Assembly: GCF_020497125.1 (NCBI RefSeq)
Contig: NC_059077.1
Span: 33,183,340-33,247,339, forward strand
Length of the DNA: 64,000 nt
Direction: 5' to 3'
DNA from: Mauremys mutica
Lineage: Eukaryota > Chordata > Testudines > Geoemydidae
The stretch's first letter is position 1. Each line of letters begins with the position of its first letter. The notes beneath the pieces were generated by a model. That model did no database searches. It saw only the letters and a list, made by a program, of their open reading frames with translations, and was not told where the DNA came from. The position numbers were made by a program, and so were the translations under genes. Below, one piece after another: positions 45,401-55,999 of the stretch.

Positions 45401-45973
45401 CTTACCTCAGGGCTTTTGTCTCCTTTCCCCCGGTGAAGCTAGTTTTAAGCCCTCCTCACTAGGTTAGGCAGCCGGCTTGCGAAGATGCTCTTCCCTCTCT
45501 TCGTTAGGTGGAGCCTGTCTCTGCCTAGCACTCCTCCTTCTTGGAACACCATCTCATGGTCGAAGAATCCAAAGCCTTCTCTCCAACGCCACCTGCGTAG
45601 CCATTCATTGACTTCCACAATTCGATGATCTCTACCCAGGCCTTTTCCCTGCACAGGGAGGATGGACGAGAACACCACTTGTGCCTCAAACTCCTTTATC
45701 CTTCTTCCCAGAGCCACGTAGTCTGCAGTGATCCCCCTCAAGGTCATTCTTGGCAGTATCATTGGTGCCCACGTAGAGAAGCAGGAAGGGGTAGTGATCC
45801 AAGGGCTTGATGAGTCTCAGCTGTCTTTCTGTCACATTGTGAATCCTAGCTCCTGACAAGCAACAGACCTCTCGGTTTTCTCGGTCAGGGCAGCAGATAG
45901 ATGACTCGGTTCCCCTGAGGAGTCGTCCCCAACCACCACCAGCACCCTCCTTCAAGAAGGGCAGGGCTGTCAT
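42490..45973 (-). mobile_element. Nearly full-length CR1 LINE
   Basis: Reading on the minus strand from 45973: an ORF1 with an SGNH-esterase-like domain (LYVGTNDTAKNDL, VVFSSILPVQGKG, HLTKRGKSIF) at 45445-45970. Then an endonuclease (TETWWDN, GGGVALYVRE, GVCYRPPDQ) at 44954-45235. Then a reverse transcriptase (SQHGFTKGKSCLTNLI, VLFLDFSKAFDTD, and FVDD where most copies have FADD) at 43050-43760. The 3' end is at 42490 with tail attctatgattct. Frameshifts separate the blocks and ORF2 is broken, so it is inactive. At about 3.5 kb it is moderately 5'-truncated against the roughly 4.5 kb usual for CR1. Its 5' edge abuts a DIRS element. Confidence 0.93.
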
Positions 45974-48412
45974 GGCAATGACTGTTCAGTGGCTGCAGGC
46001 ATTTGGGTTGCCCCCCAAAGTGCAGCAAACTCTTCAGGACCTGCCATTTGAGGGCACAGTTATTCTTGGAGCAGACGGACTCCAAGCTGCACAGCCTGAA
46101 AGATTCCCGGGCGACCATGAAGTCGCTGGGTATGCACCCCCCTGCAACCCAATGTAAATGCTTCAAATTGCAGCCTCAACAGCAGTGGTTGTACCCTCCT
46201 TGACCCACACAAGGCTTCTATAGAAAGAGTAGGAATGGCAGGCGCAGACCGTTGCACTCCCAGTCAGGTCAGGGTCAGGGCCCGACCAAACCTTTGTTGG
46301 GCTCAAAGTAGGCCTTTTGAAGATGCACCCGAGGACAGTGTACCTGCCACTACACCAGATCCTTCCCTATGCTTCATGAATCTGCTATCCCACTTTGTCC
46401 CAAATAACATTGGACTGCTGGGTCCTTCGCACGGTAGAGGTGGGATATTTTCTCCAATTCTGCTCCTCCCCTCTCTCCCTCCCCCTTTCCCCATCCCTCT
46501 TCAGGGACCTTCTAATGAGCAACTCCTTATCCCAGGAGGTGCAGTCAATTGCTCCTCACCATAGGGGCAGTGGAGGAGGTTCCTCGGGAGCTAAGGAACA
46601 GAGGATTCTACTCCTGTTTCCTAATCCCCAAAGCAAAGGGGAGTCTCAGACCCATTTTAGATCTGCAAGGACTCAACCAGTTCTTGGTCAAGCTGAAGTT
46701 CTGCATGGCATCCCTGAGCACAATCATCCCCCTCCTTGGATCCGGGAGACTGGTACACTACCCTCAACGTGAACAACGCGTATTTTCACATATCCTTTCA
46801 CCTGAGCACAAACGATTTCTGCAGTTTGTGGTCGACCATGAACATTATCAGTTCAGTGTTCAGTTTCTTGACAGGCCCCCAGGTGTTCACTGAGTGCATG
46901 TCGATGGTCGTAGTCTTTCTTTGCAGGAGGCAGGTACAGCTTTATCCCTTCCTTGATGACTGGCTGTTATGGGGGCACTACAGAGAGCAGGTGGAGTCTC
47001 AAGTCCGACTAGTGAGAGTTAATTTTGAGAGACTGGGATGACTCCTCAACATGAACAAGTCAATCTTGTCACCGACCCAAAGAATAGAATTAATTGAGGC
47101 AGCGCTGGACTTAGTACAAACAAGGGCGTTCCTGCTAGAGACCCGATTCCAAGCAATGGCAGACATGATCCAAAGCCTCAGGCAGTACCCCACCATGACA
47201 GCAAGAGGGTGCATGAGTCTCCTTGGCCACATGGAAGCCTGCACTTACGTGGTCCAACAGGCATGGCTTGCTTTGACCTATTGCCCACGGTGTGACAGCC
47301 TGGAGTCAGTGGTGTCCGTGCCAGAGCACATAACCAAGTCCCTCTGTTGATGGCTCAACCCTCGGACAGTCTGCGAAGGAGTTCCCTTCAACAGCCCAAA
47401 ACCCTCTCTGTCCCCAGTAACAGATGTGTCAGCTCTGGGTTGGGGGGCTCACCTGGGAGATCTCCGAACACAAGGCCTTTGGTCACAGGATGAGCTCTCA
47501 CTCCATATCAGTATCAAGGAACTCAGTGGTGTGACTAGCCTTCCAGACCTTCCATCCCGACTACAAGGCTAGTGCGTGGCAGTACTGTCCGACAACACCA
47601 CTGCCATGTTTTACATCAACAAACAGGGCGGAGCCCGTTCCTCCCCCCTATGTCAGGAAGCCATCAACTATGGGAGTTCTGCATAGCCCATTCCATTCAC
47701 CTGGAGGCGTTGTATCTCCCAGGAGTGCAGAATGAACTAGTGGATCACCTCAGCAGGAGGTTCCGCAACCACAAGTGGTCCATCCGTCCAGATGTCCTAC
47801 ACTGCATTTTCCAAGGGTGGAGGTTTCCCCAGGTAGATCTGTTTGCAACAGAAAGTGCCCAGTGTTCTGCTCCTTCTGGGAGCACAGCCCAGGCTTGATC
47901 TCAGATGCATTCATGCTACCCTGGGGGGACTGCCTCATGTATGCCTTTCCACTGGTCCCACTCGTATACAAGGTACCGCTCAAGGTCTGCAGAGACAAGG
48001 TAGAGCCATTGGCCCCAGCGTGACCCCACCAACATTGGTACACCACGCTTCTGGAGCTGTTCGTGGACACCCTGATTCTGCTACCACTTTACCCAGATCT
48101 CATTACCCAGGAACACGGTCGCCGTCACCACCCAGACCTCCAGTCCTTCCGTTTCATGGCTTGGAAGCTTCATGGTTAAACTCACTGAGACTCCTGTGCT
48201 TGAAACCGGTAAGGGAGATTCTTCTCAGCAGCAGAAAACCATCCACCAGGACCACTTATCTAGTTAAGTGGAAGAGATTCACTTGCTGGTGTGCCGAGCA
48301 TCGCACACCTCTGCTCCAGGTGCCTATACTCGTCCTGGAGTACCTCCTACATCTGAAACAACAGGGCCTGGCAAGGTCATCTAACAGGGTACACCTCGCT
48401 GCTATCTCAACT
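45974..48412 (+). mobile_element. Degenerate DIRS-type retrotransposon (Gag-RT-RNase H-tyrosine recombinase)
   Basis: The plus strand encodes, in broken frames: a Gag end (GLPPKVQQTLQDLPFEG at 46006-46056; SKLHSLKDSRATMKSLG); a reverse transcriptase starting near 46549 (FYSCFLIPKAKG, LRPILDLQGLNQFL); the catalytic FLDD (46949-46960); RNase H (TDVSALGWGAHLG near 47420, SDNTTAMFYINKQGG near 47590); and the N-terminal helical part of a tyrosine recombinase (STRTTYLVKWKRF, LAAISTY). The RT motif A reads NVNNAYFHI where DxxDAYFHI is expected, so catalytic aspartates are lost. The recombinase stops before its R-H-R-Y residues, at the junction with CR1 sequence. There is no DDE integrase, consistent with DIRS. 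Several stops make it a fossil. Confidence 0.9.
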
Positions 48413-48720
48413 TATGGAACTCTGTGCCAGAGGATGTTGTGGAGGCCAAGACTATAACAGGGTTCAAAAAAGAACTAGATAAATTTGTGGAGGATAGGTC
48501 CATGAATGGCTACTCCCCAGGATAGGCAGGGATGGCATCCCTAGTCTCTGTTTGCCAGAAGCTGGGGATGAGTGACAAAGAATGGATCACTTGATTCTGT
48601 TCATTCCCTCTGGGGCACCTGGCATTGGCCACTGTTGGAAGACAGGATACTGGGCTAGATGGACCTTCAGTCTGACCCAGTATGGCTGTTCTTATGTTCT
48701 TGTACTTCTTCTTATGGCAG
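48413..48720 (+). mobile_element. CR1 3' end joined to the DIRS element
   Basis: From atggaactctgtgccagagg the sequence is a CR1 3' region (gttcaaaaaagaactagata, gggctagatggaccttcagt) ending near atggctgttcttatgttctt. It starts in mid-element, with the DIRS recombinase frame truncated at the same point. It is the same subfamily as 10361-11166. Confidence 0.88.
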
Positions 48721-49835
48721 TTGTCAGTTTTCTGTGTCTTTCAAACAGTACAGGGAAGAGAAACATTTCCAAAACATCTTCAGAGAGATTGGAATAGATG
48801 TAGTAGCTAAAACAGTTTCTCAAGTTGCATTCCATTTAATAAGTGGAACCATGTTATAATTCAGACTAGTGAAGTGAGAAACCTGTTAAATTTTGTTTTG
48901 TCCAGCTGCAATAGTGGTGTCTGTAGTGAAGACCCTATGATTTCATTACTTGTAGTGGTTTTTTTACATATGTATGCTGTTACTGTAAAGCTAAGCTACT
49001 AATGGAAAAAGTACATCTTATAATGCAATCATTCGCTTTTTTTATGCTTGCTTGCGGTTTAAAGCATACAGTGAGTCTCCATTCTGTTAATGAAATAACA
49101 AGATTTTTGTTCTGCTTTATTTTTATTTCTTTTAAATAATTATGTACAGATCCATACAAGATTTCTTTAGAAAATATTTTGCAATAATTACACCAACATT
49201 ATACTTTATCCGCCCTATCCATACTTTAAGGCAATACACATTAGGAGCAGTGTTGAGATAATTAATAAAAGCACCAAAACACCTAGTGATAGGGCAGCTT
49301 AACACATAACAGAATGCAGTTTTTAATGCTCTGGTTATGCGCATTTTGCATCTTTTAAAATTAAGATTAATTTTCTTTCACTCTTTCATGCACAAATGAC
49401 TCCAACCAGAAGTCATATTTGTTGGTATATCTTGCCTGGGAATGTACACATGGCAATTTAAAGTAAATGTCTCCAGTGAGAACTTTAAACAACTTTTGGA
49501 TTTGGTAGTTCAGAACAAAAAAAACCCCAAAACCTTATTAGAACAGACTATGGGTCCATCTGGTCTGGTGTTCTATATCAAAAGTGATCTGTTTGATGCC
49601 TCACAAAATGAAAATCTGAGACCTAGCCCATTATACATTACTGTATTGTGACACAAGTGAAAGGAGGAGTTTCCTCTGAGCATGGCTAGTAACTGCTGGT
49701 AGATTATTTCTTGAGTTGAGGGTTGATATCTCTCTAATGGCTGTAGGAATAGCTTAGTCCTAACAAGGATATTTTGAAATAGGAAAAATTTAATGTATTG
49801 ATATCTGAATCAATAATTTTTTGTTTTTCCCCCAG
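48721..49835. other. DDX4 intron before the FG/RG exon, nothing recognised
   Basis: AT-rich sequence without exon-like frames or clear repeats. Confidence 0.35.
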
Positions 49836-49910
49836 ATGTTGGTGTGGAACCTAACAGAAGTCAACTCATGCGGGGTAACTTCGGTACTGGAAGGAGTTTT
49901 GGGAATAGAG
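49836..49910 (+). CDS. DDX4: DDX4/VASA coding exon, FG/RG-rich
   Basis: A pyrimidine tract and cag at 49833-49835 precede the exon, and GTAGTT follows at 49911. Its 75 bases are phase 1 at both ends. Translation in that frame gives VGVEPNRSQLMRGNF then GTGRSFGNRG. The second half matches the FGxGRxFGNR repeat that is a hallmark of the vertebrate VASA N-terminus. These Phe-Gly and Arg-Gly motifs are the elements known to mediate condensation, and the arginines are dimethylation targets in VASA proteins. The exon lies 13 kb from its upstream neighbour because of CR1 and DIRS insertions in the intron. Skipping it would keep the frame. Confidence 0.88.
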
Positions 49911-49984
49911 GTAGTTTTTGTATTATCTAATGTTCGTTTAAAGTCATGTTGTATTCACGTAAATTCTTAATGTGTAATTTTCAG

Positions 49985-50765
49985 GGTATACCACCTCAAA
50001 TCTGAACTCTGGGGTACAGATGTAGGACCCTCATGAAAGACCCCCTAAGCTTATCTTCTACCAGCTTAGGTTAAAACTCTTCCAAGACAGAGTCTTCTGT
50101 CTTGGACAGATATTGCTGCCACCACCACCAAGTGATTTTCACAAATATTCAGGGAAGGATCACTTGGAATCCCTATCCCCCCCAAAATATCGCCCAAGCT
50201 TCTTCACCCCCTTTCCTAGGGAGGCCTGAGAATAAAATACTAATCAGTTGCCTTAGCAATGTGAGCACAGACCAACCGCTTGTCTAAGGACTTGGGAATC
50301 AAAGGATTCTTTAAAAAAAGGTAAATTTTATTAAAAAAAGAAACAAGCCTGAGTTTTCACGTTTTAGGGATTAAACACCAAAAATAACTTTCTTGGGGTT
50401 CAGTTTAAAGGTTGCAAACAAAACAAAAGCGCCTGGGGTTAGCACAGAGGAATCCACAAACCAAAACAGTTCCTAATCACATCTGTCTTTAATTTTTCCT
50501 GTGCTACTTGCATATCTGGGGTTCCAAATGAGGAGTTTCTAAGTCTGATGCTGATGATTTCCCATACCTGTCTTAAAGTTTAGAGCTTGTTGCTGCCTTC
50601 CCCTCTCTCCAACCAAGAGACAAAGACCCTGCCCCCCCCTACACAGCAGTTTTTCCAATTTGAAAGGGTACAGCTTCCCTATTTGTTCCCCAGGTCAGGT
50701 GCCAACTCAGGTTAAGCTTCTCTTAACCCTTTACAGTTAAGGCAATTAGGGTACAGCTGCTAAGG
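49985..50765. repeat. LTR-like repeat
   Basis: This block of about 780 bases starts near gggtataccacctcaaatct and contains ccctaagcttatcttctacc, an A-rich core (ggtaaattttattaaaaaaa) and a C-rich end with acagcttccctatttgttcc. Its length and composition suggest an LTR, probably in minus orientation. No internal genes or clear target duplication are seen. Confidence 0.35.
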
Positions 50766-51600
50766 AGGATTCTATAGCTACTGACTAGCTGGATGTCCAT
50801 AAAAGAGAGCGACCTCCCTCATTGTCATGGTAATTAAAAACAAAGGCCTTGGTACTGGTGCCCCAGAACTTTTGCTTGTACAAATTGATTTTTGTACTTG
50901 TTTAAATAAATTGGTCCGTGTTTTACTGAGAGCAGAAGAAATTTAATTTATTTTGTAAACTCTGATAACTTATTAATACTGATGTCTGTGAAATAGTTGT
51001 AGCTTAATGTGAAAACATTTTGAGAACTTTAATTACCTTGATTTTGTCACAAGACAAAATGTATCTGCTTCCTTCATTTGGTTCACTTTTCAAGTAGGTT
51101 AATTTAATATTTCTGTCAGAGTAATACAGCTCTCAGATACTTCATTTACACTCATTGCTATTAAAAATTGGTTGATTGCAAAGTCGGGTATTACCTTTCC
51201 ATACAAAGTACAGTGATCACTAACACTGCAGTATGTTTTATTACTCTAGGAGCTAATGTGTCTTTATTGCCTCTGTACCTTTAAAAGGTGCTGTATGACT
51301 CAAAATAAATGTGTCCATTTTAATCAATGTGATCACATTTGCACCCTTCACAATAGTAGTTTTGTCGTCATCTGAAAAAATCATGAATGCATAATAGTTT
51401 GTAATATCGCACTGCTGGAAAAGTGCTATTGTACATATGCAGGGAAGTATGTAAATGGCTTCTTCCTGTTGTAGGAGTTTTCCTTTCCCATGTAGTGTTT
51501 TTTCATGAATCCATCTTTGCTGCAGTAGAAACAAATTACTGGTGGGTAGGGGGAAGATTGGGCAAGTGGACGAACATCAAATTGGTAGAAAATATTTAAT
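50766..51600. other. DDX4 intron, nothing recognised
   Basis: No supported feature. One minus-strand frame of 93 codons at 51253-51534 is without similarity that I can name. Confidence 0.35.
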
Positions 51601-51979
51601 GCAGGAAAATAAAATTAGTTATTGTATTATAGTAGTTCCTAGAGGCCCGAGTTGGGAATAAGAACTCAGTTGTACTTGGTGCTGTACAGACAAGAATTGC
51701 AGTCCCTGCCTCAAAGAGCTTACAGTCTTGGTTTATGACAAAATATAACGCAACATAGGTGGTCAAAACAAGCATTGGGGTGAAGAAAGAGGATGAGGTT
51801 TCAGTGAAATAAGTACCGGTATATTTTGCACCAGCATAGAGTCTCAGTTTGCCGTTTGTTGAGTTATAGTCATTAAGCAGGGTTTTGCAGAGAGGTCTAC
51901 AGGGATTTGAAGGACGATGAGGTGATTGTTTTACACTGTTTCTCAGGGAGGTTTTCCCATTCTGTGACTGGGGCCCTGG

Positions 51980-53920
51980 GGTGCAACCTGGATTGTGGGA
52001 TTGCTGAGCCCTCTGTCCCACCAGCCTGGGTTGTCCCTCACATTGTGATGCTGATGTCAAGCTTCAAACCTCTGACAAGCACTGCACTTATGCAGACATC
52101 CACAGGCAGGGATGTTAGATGAATGACCTCCCAGCCACTCATGAGCCAGCAATAGAGAGGCTCTGGCCATTTCCCCCTTAGCTCCCTGGTCTTTCACCCC
52201 AGGGCTATACTGTCTTAGGCTACTCAAGGCTCCCTTGGGCAGTGGAAGTTCATTAAGCAGTTTGCCACTCCCTCACTGTGGAGAGGACACACACTAGTCT
52301 TTGTAAACTGAGTTGAGATTTCCCAAGCACTTCAACTAAAACACGCTGTTTTAGGTAAAATATAAAACAGATTTATTAACTATGAAAGATTTTAAGTTAT
52401 TGGCATAAAGTTCAGAGACGTTACCTTTAAGAAAATAAGAAGTAATCATGCTTTCTAAATCCTAAACTTTTAGTCTACGTAAGAGTTGAATTGAACAGCT
52501 TTTCTCACCTTGACTGATGTTACAAAGCAGATTACAGTTTCTCAATAAACAGGCTGGAACTAACTTCCAGCCTGGGACCACCCTTCTCCTGTTCAAGGTC
52601 TTTTTCTTCCAGACCTTCCTCCAGGCCTTGAAATGGGGGGTGGGGGGTGGGGGGGAAGAGGCTAAGTGTTGTCACTTCTCCTCTTTCATATTTTCTTCCA
52701 GCTTGCTGGAAAAAATCTTTGCTCTGATGACCAATCGGGACTGCCTGATCCCCCAAGCAGTCTCCATTGCATATGTGCTTTCTCTGAGGGTATGGCTACA
52801 CTGGCGATTTGCAGTGCTGGAAAGCCTCCACCAGTGCTGCAATTAGTAAGTGGCCACACCTGCAGGGCACTTCCAGCGCTGCAACTCCCTGGCTGCAGCG
52901 CTGGCCGTACACCTCACTCAGCATGGGGAATAAGGATTCCAGCGCTGGTGCTGCAGCGCTGGTCATCAAGTGTGGCCACACACCAGCGCTGTGATTGGCC
53001 TCCAGGGTATAAGGTGTATCCCAGAATGCTTTTATAAATTACTCTCTTTATTTTGTTATGCAGCCTCTCTTTGTTTTGTTGTGAACAAGATCCGATCGTT
53101 GCCGTTGCCGCTTATCTAAAAAACAAACAGAGCTCCTGTTTGCTGTGATCATCTGTACCTGGCTGTAAACAATCAAAGAGATTGCAGGCAGGGAGGGAAT
53201 GAAACAGCAGGGAGTCGTGTTGGCTGCAGGCTGTTTGCAATTAAGAGTTAAGACTAAGGGGTTGGAAACATGTTCTGATTTTTCAAGGCAGGAAGCTAAA
53301 CACACAGTGTTGGCTCCAAAAATCCACTCTCTCTCTCCCCCCGCTCCCTGTCACACTAGACTCCACTCCACCCCCCTCTTTTGAAAAGCACGTTGCGGCC
53401 ACTTGAATGCTGGGATAGCTGCCCATAATGCATCACTCCCAGCAGCGCTGCTAATGCTGCAAATGTGGCCACACACCAGCGCTGGTAGCTGTGAGTGTGG
53501 CCACACACCAGCGCTGCTCCTACACAGCTGGATGACCAGCGCTGCAAACTACTAGCGCTGCAAACCGTAAGTGTAGCCATACCCTCAGAAGTCTCGGGGA
53601 TGGCCACTGGGAGAGTGGATTCCTTTAATGGGCTATCAGCATATTTCTGGCTGGTTCTTTGTTGCAATTGAAAGGCCGGCTGTGGGCATTTCCCAACCTA
53701 ACATACACGGCAATTTGGCTTCATAACTTCACGTATAGTGAAAGCACATTTAATCCAACAGGACATTAATGTTCAACAGATCAAACCTTTTAAAATGATG
53801 CCTCACAAGGCATACTTTGTACAAAATGTATCATAATTGTATGACAGTGGTGAATATGGAGGTTCCAAGGTTCTGCTTTGAGGTACAGAGCATCACATAT
53901 GCATTGGGGCTATATTGGGG
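51980..53920. repeat. LTR-like repeat, split by a MITE
   Basis: It runs from about ccaccagcctgggttgtcc through an A-rich core (taaaatataaaacagattta ttaac) and a G-rich patch (52629-52654). It resumes after the MITE with ttcacgtatagtgaaagcac and continues to about 53920. It resembles LTRs of other turtle retroelements in layout. The class is inferred and the ends are uncertain. Confidence 0.35.
52784..53588. mobile_element. MITE with CTGAGGGTATGGCTACACT ends
   Basis: The ends CTGAGGGTATGGCTACACT and AGTGTAGCCATACCCTCAG are perfect inverted repeats of 19 bases. The flanking part of the interior is full of cagcgctg units. It contains an AT-richer centre with aaacaaacagagctcctgtt. It is related to 21212-21896 and 24497-24786, and the phrases ttgaaaagcacgttgcggcc and acttgaatgctgggatagct also occur at 21692-21730. 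Confidence 0.9.
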
Positions 53921-54264
53921 AAAATTCCTCCCTCAAATGCTTTTGTGCTAACTGGTGTCTAGTGAAAGCTGGGAATCTTAGTGTGGAGGAAAGGTGCTTG
54001 AAGTAGCAATAAGCTAATAGAACAGCTAGCTAGGATAGGGCTAAGTGGTAAAAGAAGGGAAGCAGGTATCTGAGGTGGAGGAGATAGGGAATGAGTGGAA
54101 GGATTCAGAAGAGGGTGGCATAGCCAGGAAGAGATTAATGGCAATTTTTTAAATGTGGAGACACGGTTGCAGTACTCAGGGACAGATTAGGAGTCCAGGC
54201 ATAAGATGATGACATTGGCAAGAGTTTTGGTCATATGGAGAGAGGAAGGTACTTTGATGTGTTT

Positions 54265-54474
54265 CAGAGTAGCAGCCATGTTAGTCTGTATCGGCAAAAA
54301 GAACAGGAGTATTTGTGGCACCTTTCTTTTTGCGGATACAGACTAACACGGCTGCTACTCTGAAACCTGTCATTATGCAAGGCACTGCATTTAGCCGTAT
54401 GGAGTGGAAATCCATCAACTTCATGCTAAAATAAATTTGTTAGTCTTTAAGGTGCCACAAATACTCCTGTTCTT
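54265..54474. mobile_element. Hairpin element copy with 12-bp target duplication
   Basis: TTTGATGTGTTT flanks both sides (54253-54264 and 54475-54486). The insert starts cagagtagcagccatgttag and runs to tttgtggcacc. It then reads the same end in reverse (gcggatacagactaacacgg to 54367), passes about 57 bases of other sequence, and closes with another reversed piece (gttagtctttaaggtgccac). Its ends match the family at 7920 and 13653. The ribozyme-like centre is not present here. Confidence 0.85.
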
Positions 54475-54486
54475 TTTGATGTGTTT

Positions 54487-55800
54487 GTTTCCTTTTTATT
54501 AGGTGTATGGGCATCTACTGAGACCTGACTGTTAAATGCTGTATGTAGCATATTTCTTGGATCTTTTGTAAGAGAGAGCTACAAGGTTTTGACACCTGGT
54601 TGTGTGTAGGTATAGAGAGAGAGTGCAACATTAAAGTTGACACCTATAATGTGGGTCTGGATGACTGGGTTGAGGGTGTCAGTGATGTGATGACTGAGTT
54701 GAAAGACTCATGAAGAGATGTCAGAAAGTCAGGCCAAGATGTGAATTTGGCCAAAGGGAGGAGGGTTCCAGAGTAGAAGTAGCTTTGAGGGATCAGTGTA
54801 CAGAGAACAGGTTACGTTGATAAGATGTATATGGTTTAGATAGGGTTCCATCCTTGGTTCTCTTGTCCATCAGGGATGAGGTGAGTGGTGGGTTTTTGGT
54901 GTGGGTTTTTTTTATGTTGCATTTTCCCTCCCTAAGACCAAAATAACTTGACTGACCTTTTGTTGAAATTTTATTCCAAAGACTTTTAGGGCTGAGGCTA
55001 TGTAAGAAACTTCAGCCTTAGTGGAAATTTGTAAAATATAAAGTGGGGGTGAAAAGAGCTTTCTAGAATGCTTTTCATTCAACTTTTATGGCTTTTAATG
55101 GTGGGTGCAATGTTACTGCAACTTAAATTCCTCATAATATTTTGAAATCTTAAGAATAAACTGAGTTCTTTAAATCCAGTGGCTGCATCTACTGCTGTTT
55201 TGGCAAAACTATAAGCAACAGTGTGAAATGAACAATTTTAAATTTCACAACTGCTGCTGAACCCAGAGGTATTGAAATGGACAAATGTTAGTTTCATTTG
55301 TGAAATTAGGTCACCTTGAGACTTGTGGTAAATAATTTAAGCAGCCATTAGCCCTGATTACCCTGAACGACCCATGCAAAAAGGTTATTATGTGTTCTTA
55401 GGAATGGTCAATACAACAGTAGTGGCATGCATCAATTGCCAGAAAGTTACTAGCTGCAAAAGCCTTTAGGGAGACTATTGCTGTTCTCATGGATGAAGCT
55501 AGAGTATGTAAATTGAGATAGTACCTGGGGGCGTGGTCTCTGAAGGACAAAGATTTTAGAGTTGGTCTCCAAAAATGGTGTTGACATGCCATAGACTTGT
55601 CTATTCTCCCGCCCCTATCCCCCACCCCCAAAAAGAAAAGAAAACGTCCATCACTTTTACACAAGATGTTGGGATGCCTGCAGTCTTGATTGCCAGGCCA
55701 AAATTCTGTTTGGTTTGTCTTCAGTACCTCCGATGTGGAAAGGTTTGATAAAGGCTTCCAAGTACAGGTTACTCTGATCCTAATATTCCATTCTGATTAT
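54487..55800. other. DDX4 intron, nothing recognised
   Basis: No supported exon or element. The 88-codon minus-strand frame at 55398-55664 has no recognisable domain. Confidence 0.35.
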
Positions 55801-55895
55801 TGGGTGAGGTTCTGTGGTCTGGGCTATCTGGATAGTCAGACTAGTTCATAATGGTCCCGTCTGACTCTTAAACACTATGACTATGAATCTATGGT
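55801..55895 (+). mobile_element. CR1-like 3'-end fragment
   Basis: The phrase gaggttctgtggtctgggct, followed by agactagttcataatggtcc and the end ctatgactatgaatctatgg, is a CR1-type 3' end. It lies 60 bases upstream of the 42-base DDX4 exon. Confidence 0.75.
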
Positions 55896-55957
55896 AATAC
55901 GTATGTTGATTCTTCTGCTATAGCTTATTTGTCTGTTATTCCCTGTAACTGCACTAG

Positions 55958-55999
55958 GAAATAAATTTGAAGAAAGAAGAAACCCTGGATTTGAGAGAG
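55958..55999 (+). CDS. DDX4: DDX4/VASA small coding exon
   Basis: The acceptor gcactag ends at 55957 and a strong donor (gtaagc) follows GAGAGAG. The exon is only 42 bases, phase 1 to phase 1, and encodes GNKFEERRNPGFERG across the junctions. Charged Glu/Arg residues followed by a Phe-Glu-Arg-Gly unit fit the spacing between FG/RG repeats in the VASA N-terminus. It is not a recognisable domain on its own. The assignment rests on splice sites, matching phase and the position between two better exons. Because it is symmetric, alternative inclusion would not disturb the frame. Confidence 0.78.
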
